A DNA stretch of 64,000 nucleotides from GAS188 sp963794475 (GTDB lineage: Bacteria; Pseudomonadota; Alphaproteobacteria; Rhizobiales; Beijerinckiaceae). The DNA lies in assembly GCA_963794475.1 (NCBI GenBank), contig CAWCDW010000003.1, positions 868,001 through 932,000 of the forward strand, in the 5' to 3' direction. The translations under genes and the position numbers were made by a program. Shown piece after piece: positions 1 through 8,149 of this stretch (positions are counted from its first letter, which is position 1; each line of letters opens with the position of its first letter). A model generated the notes under the pieces. It made no database searches. It had not been told where the DNA came from and saw nothing but the letters and a program-made list of their open reading frames with translations.

Positions 1-129
1 CAGAACCAAAAGGCCGCGCGCAAGCGCGATGCTTCGCTCCCCTTGCACTCCAAGGCTTGAGCCCAAAGGCAGGCGCGGAAAGACAATTGCGGCGATGATC
101 GCCAGGAATGCGCCCGCAACATAAATCAT
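1..129 (-). CDS. N-terminal fragment of a membrane protein, cut by the window edge
   Basis: An open minus-strand frame starts at an ATG whose complement is at 127-129 and runs unbroken off the left edge (43 codons). An AGGG lies a few bases upstream. The peptide opens with a hydrophobic run (YVAGAFLAIIAAIVF, about residues 3-17) that would make one membrane segment. A basic/polar stretch follows, and a second hydrophobic run begins at the edge. This is too short to assign a family. The call rests only on the open frame, the plausible start and the hydrophobic character. Confidence 0.35.
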   Translation of the reverse strand, partial: MIYVAGAFLAIIAAIVFPRLPLGSSLGVQGERSIALARGLLVL

Positions 130-512
130 CGGCGTGCCCTACATGTTTTTGCCGCGTCGTTTTGGCTGGCTAACCAGGCAGAGGCCGCCCTGGGAAATCA
201 CAACGGCGTGATCGGATGCGGACTTCGGAGACAATCGGCGAGCTTTCCATCCTGCGCTCGCGCAGCTTAAAAATCGGGCCTGCTGAAACGGACTAACTTT
301 CAGGAGAAGCCCCACGCGTGTGAGCAGGTCGTCCTGAACACCGCGGCCGCACGCTCGCCGCAACGGCGTTCCGTCGCTACAGGCCGGGCATGATCGTCGT
401 CTTGGATGACGGCGGGATCAGAACGTTGGCGGCTGAGGGTAATGCCGCCCAAAAGCTCCGTGAGGCAACGGAAGCTAGATTGGGAACGGCGGTACCGGTC
501 TCTCGCAAAATT
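130..512. other. intergenic stretch, no gene recognised
   Basis: About 380 bases between the left-edge gene and the tRNA. Short open frames exist on both strands, but none has a recognisable domain, a convincing ribosome site or a plausible composition. It may hold promoters for the leftward gene. No clear terminator or repeat was seen. Confidence 0.4.
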
Positions 513-589
513 TGGCAGGAGTGGAGGGACTCGAACCCCCAACCCCCGGTTTTGGAGACCGGTGCTCTAGCCGATTGAGCTACACTCCT
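513..589 (-). tRNA. tRNA-Trp (anticodon CCA)
   Basis: Read on the minus strand, the sequence folds as a full cloverleaf. The acceptor stem AGGAGTG pairs with CACTCCT. The D-arm carries AGCTCAATCGGCTAGAGC, the anticodon loop is CTCCAAA with anticodon CCA, the T-arm has GGTTCGAGTCC, and the 3' CCA is encoded at 513-515. In many alphaproteobacteria this tRNA precedes secE-nusG. Here no secE follows it within the window. Confidence 0.96.
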
Positions 590-677
590 TTAAGGCCGTC
601 ACCCGCTCCTTTGCCGAAACCGCGGCCCTGAAGCAAGGGAAAACGCTTCGATATTGCCGGTGCTGATCGCCCGGCCC

Positions 678-1457
678 TCACCCCTTATGGCTCAAGCCGC
701 CATCGATCGTGACGATGGTGCCGGTCGTGTAGGCCGAGAGATCCGAGGCGAGGAAGGCCACCATGGCGGCGATTTCCTCAGGGGTCGCGGCGCGGCCGAA
801 GGGCAGGTCCGTGAGCATCTCGCGCCAGCGCTCGGGGTCACCCAGGAGGCTCTTCGCCCGGCCGCGCTGCAAGGTCTCGAGCCGGTCCGTCGACACCGGC
901 CCGGGGTTGATGCCGACGACGCGCACGCCATGAGCCGGGCTCGCGGCGCCGAGCGCGCGCGTGAAGGCCATGAGGCCGGCATTCGCGGTCGAGCCCGCGA
1001 TGTAGGAGGCGCTCACCCGCTCGCCCGCGGCGCCGATCACGTTGACGATGACGCCCGCGCTCCGCGCCGCCATGCGGGCATGGAAGGCGCGCGTCATGCC
1101 GATATAGCCGAAGAGCTTGAGCTCCCAGGCCTCGCGCCAGCGCGGCTGATCGATGTCGGCAAGCGTGCCGCCCGGGATGGCGCCCGCATTGTTGACGAGG
1201 ATGTCGGTGCCCTCGCCATAACGCTCTACGAGCGCCGGCACGGCCTCGTCTTTCGACAGATCATGGGAAGCGATCTCGATCCGCGCCTTCGGGGCCGCGG
1301 CCTCGATCGTTGCCTTTGCGCATTCGAGATCGGGCTTGCTGCGCGAGACCAGCACCACATCGCAGCCCTCTTGCGCCAGAAGCTTCGCGCTCGCAAAGCC
1401 GATGCCCTTCGAGGCGCCGGTGACGAGCGCGCGGCGGCCGGATAAGCGAAGCTCCAT
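678..1457 (-). CDS. SDR-family oxidoreductase with altered catalytic motif
   Basis: A 259-residue Rossmann-fold short-chain dehydrogenase/reductase. The cofactor loop TGASKGIG is at residues 13-20, NNAG at about 89-92, and a C-terminal IDGG segment is typical of the family. The active-site region is unusual. In place of the usual Ser plus YxxxK it reads SYIAGSTANA (151-160): a Tyr is present, but the Lys position holds Ser or Asn depending on alignment, and the catalytic Ser position is Gly. Activity as a standard reductase is therefore uncertain. The gene lies 33 bases downstream of the EthD-like gene on the same strand and is probably cotranscribed. Substrate unknown. Confidence 0.85.
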   Translation of the reverse strand: MELRLSGRRALVTGASKGIGFASAKLLAQEGCDVVLVSRSKPDLECAKATIEAAAPKARIEIASHDLSKDEAVPALVERYGEGTDILVNNAGAIPGGTLADIDQPRWREAWELKLFGYIGMTRAFHARMAARSAGVIVNVIGAAGERVSASYIAGSTANAGLMAFTRALGAASPAHGVRVVGINPGPVSTDRLETLQRGRAKSLLGDPERWREMLTDLPFGRAATPEEIAAMVAFLASDLSAYTTGTIVTIDGGLSHKG

Positions 1458-1490
1458 GAGGGGTTCTCCTTGGCGGAAGGACGGGGCAGA

Positions 1491-2195
1491 TCAACGAGCG
1501 CGTGAGGGCTTTATCGTCTCGGTGAGCGCCGGAAAATGAAGGCTGCCGCCCTCGAAAGGCGGAAAGCGATGGTAATCCTGGCGCATCTCATGGCGCACAG
1601 GCGATTGCAGCGCCGCGGTCAAGGCTTCCGGGCTATCGAAGACCACGCGGTTTCGCTGCATATGCGCCACACGCCGGAACGGCATGGCGTCGATCCAATC
1701 GACCCGGCTCAGGATCTCGATCTGCCTGATGTTCGGAAAGCGGCGCATGATCGGCGGATGGCTCGCCACGTAATGCTTGAACCAGATGTTGAAGTCATCG
1801 GCCGGCCCCGGATAGTGAACAAGGAAGCTACATCGCGGCTCCGTCGCAGGCGGCGCTCCCGCGATCTCGAAAGGGCGAACGTACATCGCTTGTTGCGTCG
1901 CCTTCGTGCCCGCGAGGCTCGGCCAGGAAGCGGTGTCGGCGAGCGCTTGCAAATGCCCCTTCGCCGAGATTGCCGCCTCGAGCTCGAGAAGGTCGTCGAA
2001 GTAAAGCTGCAAACAAAGCGGCGGGGAAGGCCCGTCGGCCGTGTAGATGTCACTCGCGACGGCGGGCGTATGCATCTCGGCATGGGTGAGCGCCGGCGTC
2101 GCCGCGACGAGCGCCGCCAGCTTGGCTTTGTCCGACGCGCTGAGTCTCGCCTCGGGTGCAGGGTTCTCGAAGGTGACGAAATAGCAAAAACGCAT
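1491..2195 (-). CDS. EthD-like / dimeric alpha-beta barrel protein
   Basis: A 234-residue cytosolic protein with no signal peptide. Two halves look like ferredoxin-like alpha-beta barrel repeats. The second half (about residues 125-225) has the EthD-like pattern of HYPGPAD, then FKHYVASHPPIMRRFPNI, then a conserved aromatic/Phe-rich end (HRFPPFEGG). EthD-type proteins accompany oxidative degradation enzymes but often have no defined reaction. The gene is followed closely by the SDR gene, which suggests a shared catabolic role that the sequence does not identify. The start is the upstream ATG giving the compact MRFCYFVTF beginning. Confidence 0.6.
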   Translation of the reverse strand: MRFCYFVTFENPAPEARLSASDKAKLAALVAATPALTHAEMHTPAVASDIYTADGPSPPLCLQLYFDDLLELEAAISAKGHLQALADTASWPSLAGTKATQQAMYVRPFEIAGAPPATEPRCSFLVHYPGPADDFNIWFKHYVASHPPIMRRFPNIRQIEILSRVDWIDAMPFRRVAHMQRNRVVFDSPEALTAALQSPVRHEMRQDYHRFPPFEGGSLHFPALTETIKPSRAR

Positions 2196-2285
2196 CTCGC
2201 GTTCCTATGGGCCGAACAGTCCCTGGCGATGACGGCATCGACAGCCGGCACCACCACGGGACCGTTTCGCCGAATGGTAAGGAAG

Positions 2286-3281
2286 CTAGGCCACGCCCCT
2301 GCGCAATAGGTCGAGGAGATGCACGAGGCCGATCGGCTGCCCGTCCTCGACGATGATCAGCACATTGATCTTCGCCGTCTCCATGATCTCGAGCGCGTCG
2401 GCGAGCAGCGCCTCCGGCGAAACGGTGCGCGGCTTTCGCGTCATGACGCTTTGGGCGTCCGCCTCGAGCGACAGGCCGGCGTGGCGGCGCAGATCGCCAT
2501 CCGTGATGATGCCGTCGAGCCTGCCGTCGCGGTCGAGCATGAAGGCGCAGCCATAGCCCTTGGCCGAGATCACCGCGATGACCTCGGCGATGGTCGCGCC
2601 CGCCGGCGCCAGCGGCAATTCATCGCCCGCATGCATGACCTCTCGCACATGGCGCAATTGCGCGCCAAGCTGGCCGCCGGGATGGAAAACGCGGAAATCG
2701 CGCGCCGAGAAGCCGCGCGCCTCGAGGAGCGCGATCGCCAGCGCATCGCCGAGCACGATCTGCAGCGTCGTCGAGGTGGTGGGCGCGAGACGGTTCGGGC
2801 AGGCTTCGCGCACCTTGGGCAGCAAGAGCACGATGTCGGCTTCGCTCGCCAGGGTCGAGCCGGGTTCCGAGGTCACCGCGACGAGCGCGATGCGGAAGCG
2901 CCGCGAATAGGAGAGAAGATCGGCGAGCTCGGCGGTCTCGCCCGACCAGGACAGTGCGAGCACGACATCGCCTTGCTGGATCATGCCGAGGTCGCCATGG
3001 CTCGCCTCGGCCGGATGGACGAAGTAAGCGGGCGTCCCCGTGGATGAGAGCGTTGCGGCGATCTTGCGCCCGACATGGCCGGATTTGCCCATGCCGGAGA
3101 CGATGACGCGCCCTTTCGACGCGCCGATGAGCGCGACGGCTTTCTTCAGGGCCCGCCCGAGATTGCCGGTGAGCGCGAAGGACAGGGCCTCGAGCCCCTC
3201 GCGCTCGGCCGCGAGCGTGCGCAGCGCGGAGGCTACGGCCTCGCTCGGTTCGACCTCAAGAGGCGCGGCGCGAAGCGGCAT
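2286..3281 (-). CDS. kdsD: KpsF/GutQ-type arabinose-5-phosphate isomerase
   Basis: 331 residues, usual length for the family. An N-terminal SIS domain (about 45-180) contains VSGMGKSGHVGRKIAATLSSTG and the HPAEASHGDLGM and LSWSGET segments that bind the sugar phosphate. A pair of CBS domains follows (about 205-331). The family interconverts ribulose-5-phosphate and arabinose-5-phosphate, the first step toward KDO for lipopolysaccharide, in the cytosol. The start overlaps the end of ispG by 26 bases on the same strand, so translation is probably coupled. The KDO role fits the lipopolysaccharide export genes further along, though these are not adjacent. Confidence 0.93.
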   Translation of the reverse strand: MPLRAAPLEVEPSEAVASALRTLAAEREGLEALSFALTGNLGRALKKAVALIGASKGRVIVSGMGKSGHVGRKIAATLSSTGTPAYFVHPAEASHGDLGMIQQGDVVLALSWSGETAELADLLSYSRRFRIALVAVTSEPGSTLASEADIVLLLPKVREACPNRLAPTTSTTLQIVLGDALAIALLEARGFSARDFRVFHPGGQLGAQLRHVREVMHAGDELPLAPAGATIAEVIAVISAKGYGCAFMLDRDGRLDGIITDGDLRRHAGLSLEADAQSVMTRKPRTVSPEALLADALEIMETAKINVLIIVEDGQPIGLVHLLDLLRRGVA

Positions 3282-4533
3282 CGCTTCCCCCTTTTCCGAA
3301 ACGCTGCTCGATATAATCGCCGACGAGGGCTTTGAAGTCGTTAACGAGGCTGGGCCCGCGCAAGGTCGCGGCCTTGGCGCCGTCGATGAAGACCGGCGCG
3401 GTCGGTTGCTCGCCCGTGCCCGGAAGCGAGATGCCGATATCGGCGTGCTTCGATTCCCCTGGCCCGTTGACGATGCACCCCATCACGGCGACGTTGAGCG
3501 CCTCGACGCCCGGATAGCGCGTCTTCCACGCCGGCATCGAGCTCGAGATCCAGTCCTGAATGTCCTTCGCGAGCTCCTGGAAAACAGTCGAGGTGGTGCG
3601 TCCGCATCCGGGACACGCGGCGACGAGCGGCACGAAGGTGCGAAAACCCATCGTCTGCAAAAGCTCCTGCGCCACCTTCACCTCGAGCGTGCGGTCCCCG
3701 CCGGGCTCCGGCGTGAGCGAGACGCGGATGGTGTCGCCGATGCCCTCCTGCAGGAGCACGCCCATCGCGGCCGAGGAGGCGACGATGCCCTTCGAGCCCA
3801 TGCCGGCCTCGGTGAGGCCAAGATGCAGCGCGTAGTCGGAGCGCTGCGCGAGCATGCGGTAGACGGCAATCAGATCCTGCACCGCGGAGACTTTGGCCGA
3901 GAGGATGATCTTGTCGCGCGAAAGGCCGATCTCCTCGGCGCGCGCGGCGGAGAGAAGGCAGGATTGCACCATCGCCTCATGCGTCACGGCGCGCGCCGGC
4001 CTGGGCGTCGCCGAGCGCGCATTCTCGTCCATGAGATGGGTCAAGAGCTCCTGATCGAGCGAGCCCCAATTCGCGCCGATGCGCACCGTCTTTTCGTGTT
4101 TCGCGGCCATCTCTATGATGGCGCCGAATTGCCGGTCGCGTTTCTCGCGAAAGCCGACATTGCCCGGGTTGATCCGGTATTTATCGAGCGCCTCGGCGCA
4201 AGCGGGATGCTCCGCCAAGAGCTTGTGGCCGATGTAATGGAAGTCGCCGACGAGCGGCACCTCGACGCCCATGGCCAAAAGGCGCTCGCGGATGCGCGGC
4301 ACGGCCGCGGCCGCCTCGTCCCGATCGACGGTGATGCGCACGATCTCCGAGCCGGCGCGCGCGAGCGCCGCCACTTGCCGCGCGGTCGCCTCCACATCGG
4401 CCGTGTCGGTGTTGGTCATCGATTGCACGACGATCGGAACGCCGCCGCCGACGGTCACGCCGCCGACATCGACGGCGACCGTGCGATGGCGCGGCGAGAC
4501 GCCGTGTTCTTCCATGCTGACGGCTTCCTTCAT
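3256..4533 (-). CDS. ispG: 4-hydroxy-3-methylbut-2-en-1-yl diphosphate synthase (flavodoxin/ferredoxin)
   Basis: 425 residues. An N-terminal TIM-barrel half begins VPIVVQSMTNTDTADV (about 32-47). The C-terminal half carries the 4Fe-4S ligands Cys307 and Cys310 (ACPGCGRT) and Cys353 with Glu360 (MGCIVNGPGE). It catalyses the penultimate step of the MEP isoprenoid pathway, converting methylerythritol cyclodiphosphate to HMBPP. The length matches the proteobacterial single-insert form. It lies upstream of and overlaps kdsD. All known key residues are present, so the enzyme should be functional. Confidence 0.96.
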   Translation of the reverse strand: MKEAVSMEEHGVSPRHRTVAVDVGGVTVGGGVPIVVQSMTNTDTADVEATARQVAALARAGSEIVRITVDRDEAAAAVPRIRERLLAMGVEVPLVGDFHYIGHKLLAEHPACAEALDKYRINPGNVGFREKRDRQFGAIIEMAAKHEKTVRIGANWGSLDQELLTHLMDENARSATPRPARAVTHEAMVQSCLLSAARAEEIGLSRDKIILSAKVSAVQDLIAVYRMLAQRSDYALHLGLTEAGMGSKGIVASSAAMGVLLQEGIGDTIRVSLTPEPGGDRTLEVKVAQELLQTMGFRTFVPLVAACPGCGRTTSTVFQELAKDIQDWISSSMPAWKTRYPGVEALNVAVMGCIVNGPGESKHADIGISLPGTGEQPTAPVFIDGAKAATLRGPSLVNDFKALVGDYIEQRFGKGGSDAASRRAS

Positions 4534-4601
4534 GGGTCAGGCTCCGCGCCAGCGCTTCTCGACCATGGCGGGCTCAGGGTCAAGGGCGAGGCAGCTTGCG
4601 C

Positions 4602-5744
4602 TTACAGCCCCCGTCCGAGCCGCTCGAGCGCCGCATCGAGCGTCGCGTCCGTCTTGGCGAAGCAGAAGCGCACCGCCGTCTTCACCGGCGCCTCCTCGTA
4701 GAAGGCCGAGACCGGGATCGCGGCGACGCCTCGCTCCTTCACGAGGCGCTGGCAGAAATCAGCGTCATCGCTCTCGCCCAAAGGCGCGATGTCGAGGTTG
4801 AGGAAGTAAGTGCCCTCGCAGGGGAGCACCTTGAGCCCAAGGCGCGCGAGCCCTTGCGAGAAGCGGTCGCGGCTTGCGGCGAAGGCCTGGCGCATGCCGG
4901 TAAAATAGGTGTTTTCCTTGCCGAGCCCATAGGCGACCGCGGCCTGCAAATTCGGCGGCGTGGTGAAAGTGATGAATTGATGCGCCTTCGCGAGCACGCG
5001 CATCAAGCGAGGTGCCGCGCAGACGAAACCCACCTTCCAGCCGGTGAGCGAGAAGATCTTGCCGGCCGAGCCGACCTTCACGGTGCGCTCGCGCATGCCC
5101 GGGCGTGCGATCAAGGGGAGATGGCGATGATTGTCGAAGACGATATGCTCCCAGACCTCGTCGCAAAGCGCGACCGCGTCGAACTCGGCGCAAAACCGCG
5201 CCAGAAGATCGAGGTCCTCGGCCGAATAGACGATGCCGGCCGGATTCAGCGGGTTGTTGAAGAGCACCACCTTGGTTTTCGGGGAGAAGGCTTCACGCAG
5301 CATCTCTTCGTCGAAGCGCCAATGCGGCGGTGAGAGGCGCACGAGCTTCGGCACGCCGCCGGCGCGACGCACGAGCGGCAGATAGGCGTCGTACATCGGC
5401 TGAAACAGGATCACCTCATCGCCCGGCGTGATGAGGGCGAGAAGCGCGCCGGCGATCGCCTCGGTGGCGCCCGAGGTGATCATGATCTCAGCCTCGGGAT
5501 CGAAGCCGATGCCGTGATGATGCGCGTAATGGGTCGCGACCGCCTGGCGAAGCTCGGGCAGGCCCATCATCGGCGGATATTGGTTCCAGCCGGAGACCAC
5601 GGCTTCCGCCGCCTTGCGCCGCACGTCCTCCGGCCCCGGATCATCGGGAAATCCCTGGCCGAGATTGACGGCCTGATGCTCGCGCGCAAGGCGCGACATG
5701 ACCTCGAAAATCGAGGTCGGCAAGTTCGAGAAGGTCGGATTCAT
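4602..5744 (-). CDS. PLP-dependent class I/II aminotransferase
   Basis: 380 residues from the ATG at 5742-5744 (MNPTFSNLPTSIFEVMS). The frame stays open 27 codons further upstream, but that extension is Arg/Pro-rich and unlike the family. Fold-type I features are NNPLNPAG (about 163-170), CDEVW, and the PLP lysine in SAGKIFSLTGWKVGF (Lys229), then a C-terminal VRFCFAK. It is closest in pattern to the YbdL/KAT/DapC-like group, which transaminates methionine, kynurenine or N-succinyl-diaminopimelate. The substrate cannot be decided from sequence alone. It sits alone between ispG and the META-domain gene, all on the minus strand. Confidence 0.85.
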   Translation of the reverse strand: MNPTFSNLPTSIFEVMSRLAREHQAVNLGQGFPDDPGPEDVRRKAAEAVVSGWNQYPPMMGLPELRQAVATHYAHHHGIGFDPEAEIMITSGATEAIAGALLALITPGDEVILFQPMYDAYLPLVRRAGGVPKLVRLSPPHWRFDEEMLREAFSPKTKVVLFNNPLNPAGIVYSAEDLDLLARFCAEFDAVALCDEVWEHIVFDNHRHLPLIARPGMRERTVKVGSAGKIFSLTGWKVGFVCAAPRLMRVLAKAHQFITFTTPPNLQAAVAYGLGKENTYFTGMRQAFAASRDRFSQGLARLGLKVLPCEGTYFLNLDIAPLGESDDADFCQRLVKERGVAAIPVSAFYEEAPVKTAVRFCFAKTDATLDAALERLGRGL

Positions 5745-5957
5745 GAAGGTGAGCCGGTGGCGGATGGGATTTGCAGGTCGCCGGGCGGGAGGTTGCCCGG
5801 TGCCCAGCTTACGCCGGGACCCCATCGCGCTCCAAATTTTGCGTCGCGCCCGAGTCCAGCCCCGGTTATTTCCGCCGAAGCCGGAATCTGGACTTTCAAG
5901 GGTACGCGAACCCGCGGCAAAGCCTTCGCCCGGATCGAAGGCGCCGCGTCGTGGCGA

Positions 5958-6425
5958 TTAAAGCCCGCGCTCGAAGCGCACCGTGCCGCCGAGACCTTTG
6001 ACGATGAGCGTGTTTGCCCCCTCCATGTCCCATTCCTTGGCGCCCCGCACCGCGTTCAGGAAGCTGCGCTCGGCCACGACATTGGCGCAGTTTTGCCTGG
6101 CGACGGCGAGCGGGCCGACAGCCAGCTTCTGGGCTTTCAACGGATAGGCGGTCACCGAGAAGAAATTGCAGCCGTCGAAGCCCTTCATGCGAAGCTGCTT
6201 GTCGACATAGATGGAGGGGCGGTCGGCCCCGCTCCACAATTGCTTGCCGTCGAGCGAATCGACCACCCAATTCGTGTTGACCGGAAAGAGCTTTTCCTTG
6301 CCGACCTGGACGGCTGGCGGCCCCTCCTCCGAATTGCTGCTGGTCTTTTGTGCGAGGGCGAGCGAGGGACACAGCAAGAGCGCCATCGTCACGCTCGCCA
6401 GCGCCCGCGCGCATCGATTCCACAT
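5958..6425 (-). CDS. secreted META-domain (HslJ-like) protein
   Basis: 155 residues from the ATG at 6423-6425. This start gives a clean signal peptide (MWNRCARALASVTMALLLCPSLALAQ), whereas the longer frame to 6515 would bury it. The mature part contains a META/HslJ-like domain: NTNWVVDSLDGKQL, then MKGFDGCNFFSVTAY, then VARQNCANVVAERSFLNAV. Two cysteines (GCN and NCA) could form a disulfide. Proteins of this type are periplasmic or outer-membrane associated and linked to envelope stress or heat-shock phenotypes, with no known reaction. Repeat copy A begins about 55 bases upstream. Confidence 0.75.
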   Translation of the reverse strand: MWNRCARALASVTMALLLCPSLALAQKTSSNSEEGPPAVQVGKEKLFPVNTNWVVDSLDGKQLWSGADRPSIYVDKQLRMKGFDGCNFFSVTAYPLKAQKLAVGPLAVARQNCANVVAERSFLNAVRGAKEWDMEGANTLIVKGLGGTVRFERGL

Positions 6426-6480
6426 GGTCGAATGTCTCCGTGCGCTCAAGGAGCGAAATGCCGGTGGGTTCACCTCTCGT

Positions 6481-6592
6481 GGATCGATTCTGACGGAAGA
6501 TCTCATAGTCTCCATCCGTAAGATCGATCAATCCACAAAATCATAAAACTGCGACCAGGTCTTTTCCGACAAATGGGAACCCTTTGTCGGGA
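6481..6592. repeat. double-hairpin intergenic repeat, copy A
   Basis: One of three related elements in the window; the others are at 7991-8093 and 48856-48956. It begins GGATCGATTC and ends with the hairpin CCGACAAA-loop-TTTGTCGG. In this copy the first hairpin has decayed. It occupies much of the gap 6426-6748 between the META-domain gene and pcaF. The remainder of that gap shows no gene. Confidence 0.75.
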
Positions 6593-6748
6593 CGGGACCG
6601 CCCGGCTTCATCCCTCGCGAATTCGGCCTTTTGGGGGCGTCGACATCCTCGAAATGAGCCGAGATGCGAATCCATCACGCGAAGGCGCCGAATGAAGCAA
6701 AGGGAGCGTCTCGTCAATATTTAGTGATGTCGCGGGCAGCCTCGCCCC

Positions 6749-7960
6749 TCAATGCGCGCGTTCCACCGCGAGCGCGACGCCTTGGCCGACCCCAACGCAT
6801 AGGGTCGCAAGGCCGAGCTTGCCGCCCATCTTCTCCAGCTGGCGGGTGAGCGTGAGCGCAAGGCGCGCGCCGGAGGCGCCGAGTGGATGGCCGAGCGCGA
6901 TCGCGCCGCCGTTCGGGTTCACATGCTGCGAATCATCGGGGAGGTGCAGTTGGCGTATCACGGCGAGCGCCTGGCTCGCGAAGGCCTCGTTGAGCTCGAC
7001 GGCGTCGATCTCGGAGACCTTGAAGCCGAGCCGTTGCGCGAGCTTATGGGTCGCGGGCACCGGCCCGATGCCCATGATGCGCGGCTCGACGCCCGCCGCC
7101 GCCATGCCGCGCACGCGCGCCCTCGGGGTGAGCCCATGTTCCTTCACCGCCTCCTCGCTCGCGAGGATGATGGCGCAAGCCCCGTCATTGACGCCGGACG
7201 CATTGCCGGCCGTCACCGCGCCGTCCTTGCGCACGATGGGCTTGAGCTTCGCAAGCTCCTCGAGCGTCGTTCCGGCGCGCGGATGCTCGTCCTTGGCGAC
7301 GCTCACCGTCGCGCCCCGTCCGGCCGGCACCTCGACCGGGATGATCTCATCGTCGAAGAAGCCGCTTGCCTGGGCCTTGGCGGTGCGCTCTTGGCTGCGC
7401 AAGGCGAATTTGTCCTGATCGGCGCGCGAAATCTGGAAGAGCTCGGCGACGTTCTCGCCAGTTTCGGGCATGGAATCGATGCCGTATTTCGCCTGCATCT
7501 TCGGATTGACGAAGCGCCAGCCGATGGTGGTGTCGAAGATTTCGGCCGCGCGCTGAAAAGCGGCCTCGGCCTTGCCCATGACGAAGGGCGCGCGCGACAT
7601 CGATTCGACGCCGCCGGCGATGATGAAATCAGCTTCTCCTGAGCGGATGGCGCGTGCCGCGAGCCCGACCGCGTCGAGCCCCGAGGCGCACAGCCTGTTC
7701 ACCGTCGAGCCGGGCGTCGAATAGGGCAGGCCCGCGAGCAGAAGCGCCATGCGCGCAACATTGCGGTTGTCCTCGCCCGCCTGATTGGCGCAACCATAGA
7801 CGACCTCGTCGAGCTTGCCCCAATCGGCCTTCGGCAGCTTCGCCATGAGCGCCTTGATCGGCGCAGCCGCGAGATCATCGGCGCGCAGCCGCGCGAGCGC
7901 CCCTCCGAAACGGCCGATCGGCGTGCGCACGCCTTCGCAGATGAACACCTCGCGGCTCAT
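6749..7960 (-). CDS. pcaF: 3-oxoadipyl-CoA / acetyl-CoA thiolase
   Basis: 403 residues from the ATG at 7958-7960 (MSREVFICEGVRTPIGRFGG). The frame is open for a further 60 codons, but that part reads through repeat copy B and is not protein-like. Thiolase residues present are nucleophile Cys91 in NRLCASGLDAVG, the His in GGAIALGHPLGASGAR, and the second Cys in TLCVGVGQG. The NRLCASGLDAVG and RADDLAAAP patterns resemble beta-ketoadipyl-CoA thiolase (PcaF/PaaJ), which cleaves 3-oxoadipyl-CoA to succinyl-CoA and acetyl-CoA. No other pca or paa gene lies nearby, so a general degradative thiolase is possible. Confidence 0.85.
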   Translation of the reverse strand: MSREVFICEGVRTPIGRFGGALARLRADDLAAAPIKALMAKLPKADWGKLDEVVYGCANQAGEDNRNVARMALLLAGLPYSTPGSTVNRLCASGLDAVGLAARAIRSGEADFIIAGGVESMSRAPFVMGKAEAAFQRAAEIFDTTIGWRFVNPKMQAKYGIDSMPETGENVAELFQISRADQDKFALRSQERTAKAQASGFFDDEIIPVEVPAGRGATVSVAKDEHPRAGTTLEELAKLKPIVRKDGAVTAGNASGVNDGACAIILASEEAVKEHGLTPRARVRGMAAAGVEPRIMGIGPVPATHKLAQRLGFKVSEIDAVELNEAFASQALAVIRQLHLPDDSQHVNPNGGAIALGHPLGASGARLALTLTRQLEKMGGKLGLATLCVGVGQGVALAVERAH

Positions 7961-7990
7961 TTCGCCTCTCCTCGACCTCGTGGTCTCGCC

Positions 7991-8093
7991 CCGACAAAGG
8001 GTTCCCATTTGTCGGAAAAGGCGTAACCACAACTCCACAATATCGTGGATAGATTTTACCGACGGATGGGGACCGTCCGTCGGAATCGATCCA
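7991..8093. repeat. double-hairpin intergenic repeat, copy B (best conserved)
   Basis: Two perfect 8-bp stems flank an AT-richer core. One is CCGACAAA/TTTGTCGG at 7991-8015. The other is CCGACGGA/TCCGTCGG near 8059-8083, followed by GGAATCGATCCA. The element is inverted relative to copies A and C. It lies upstream of pcaF, between it and the alpha/beta hydrolase gene. Confidence 0.8.
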
Positions 8094-8149
8094 CTGGGGC
8101 GGATGCGCAGAGTCGTGGCAGACGCCACCGCGAGGGTCAAGCCAAGGGG

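Noticed and set aside
513..589. tRNA-Trp as an attachment site of an integrated island
   Set aside because: No integrase gene and no duplicate of the tRNA 3' end was seen in the window.
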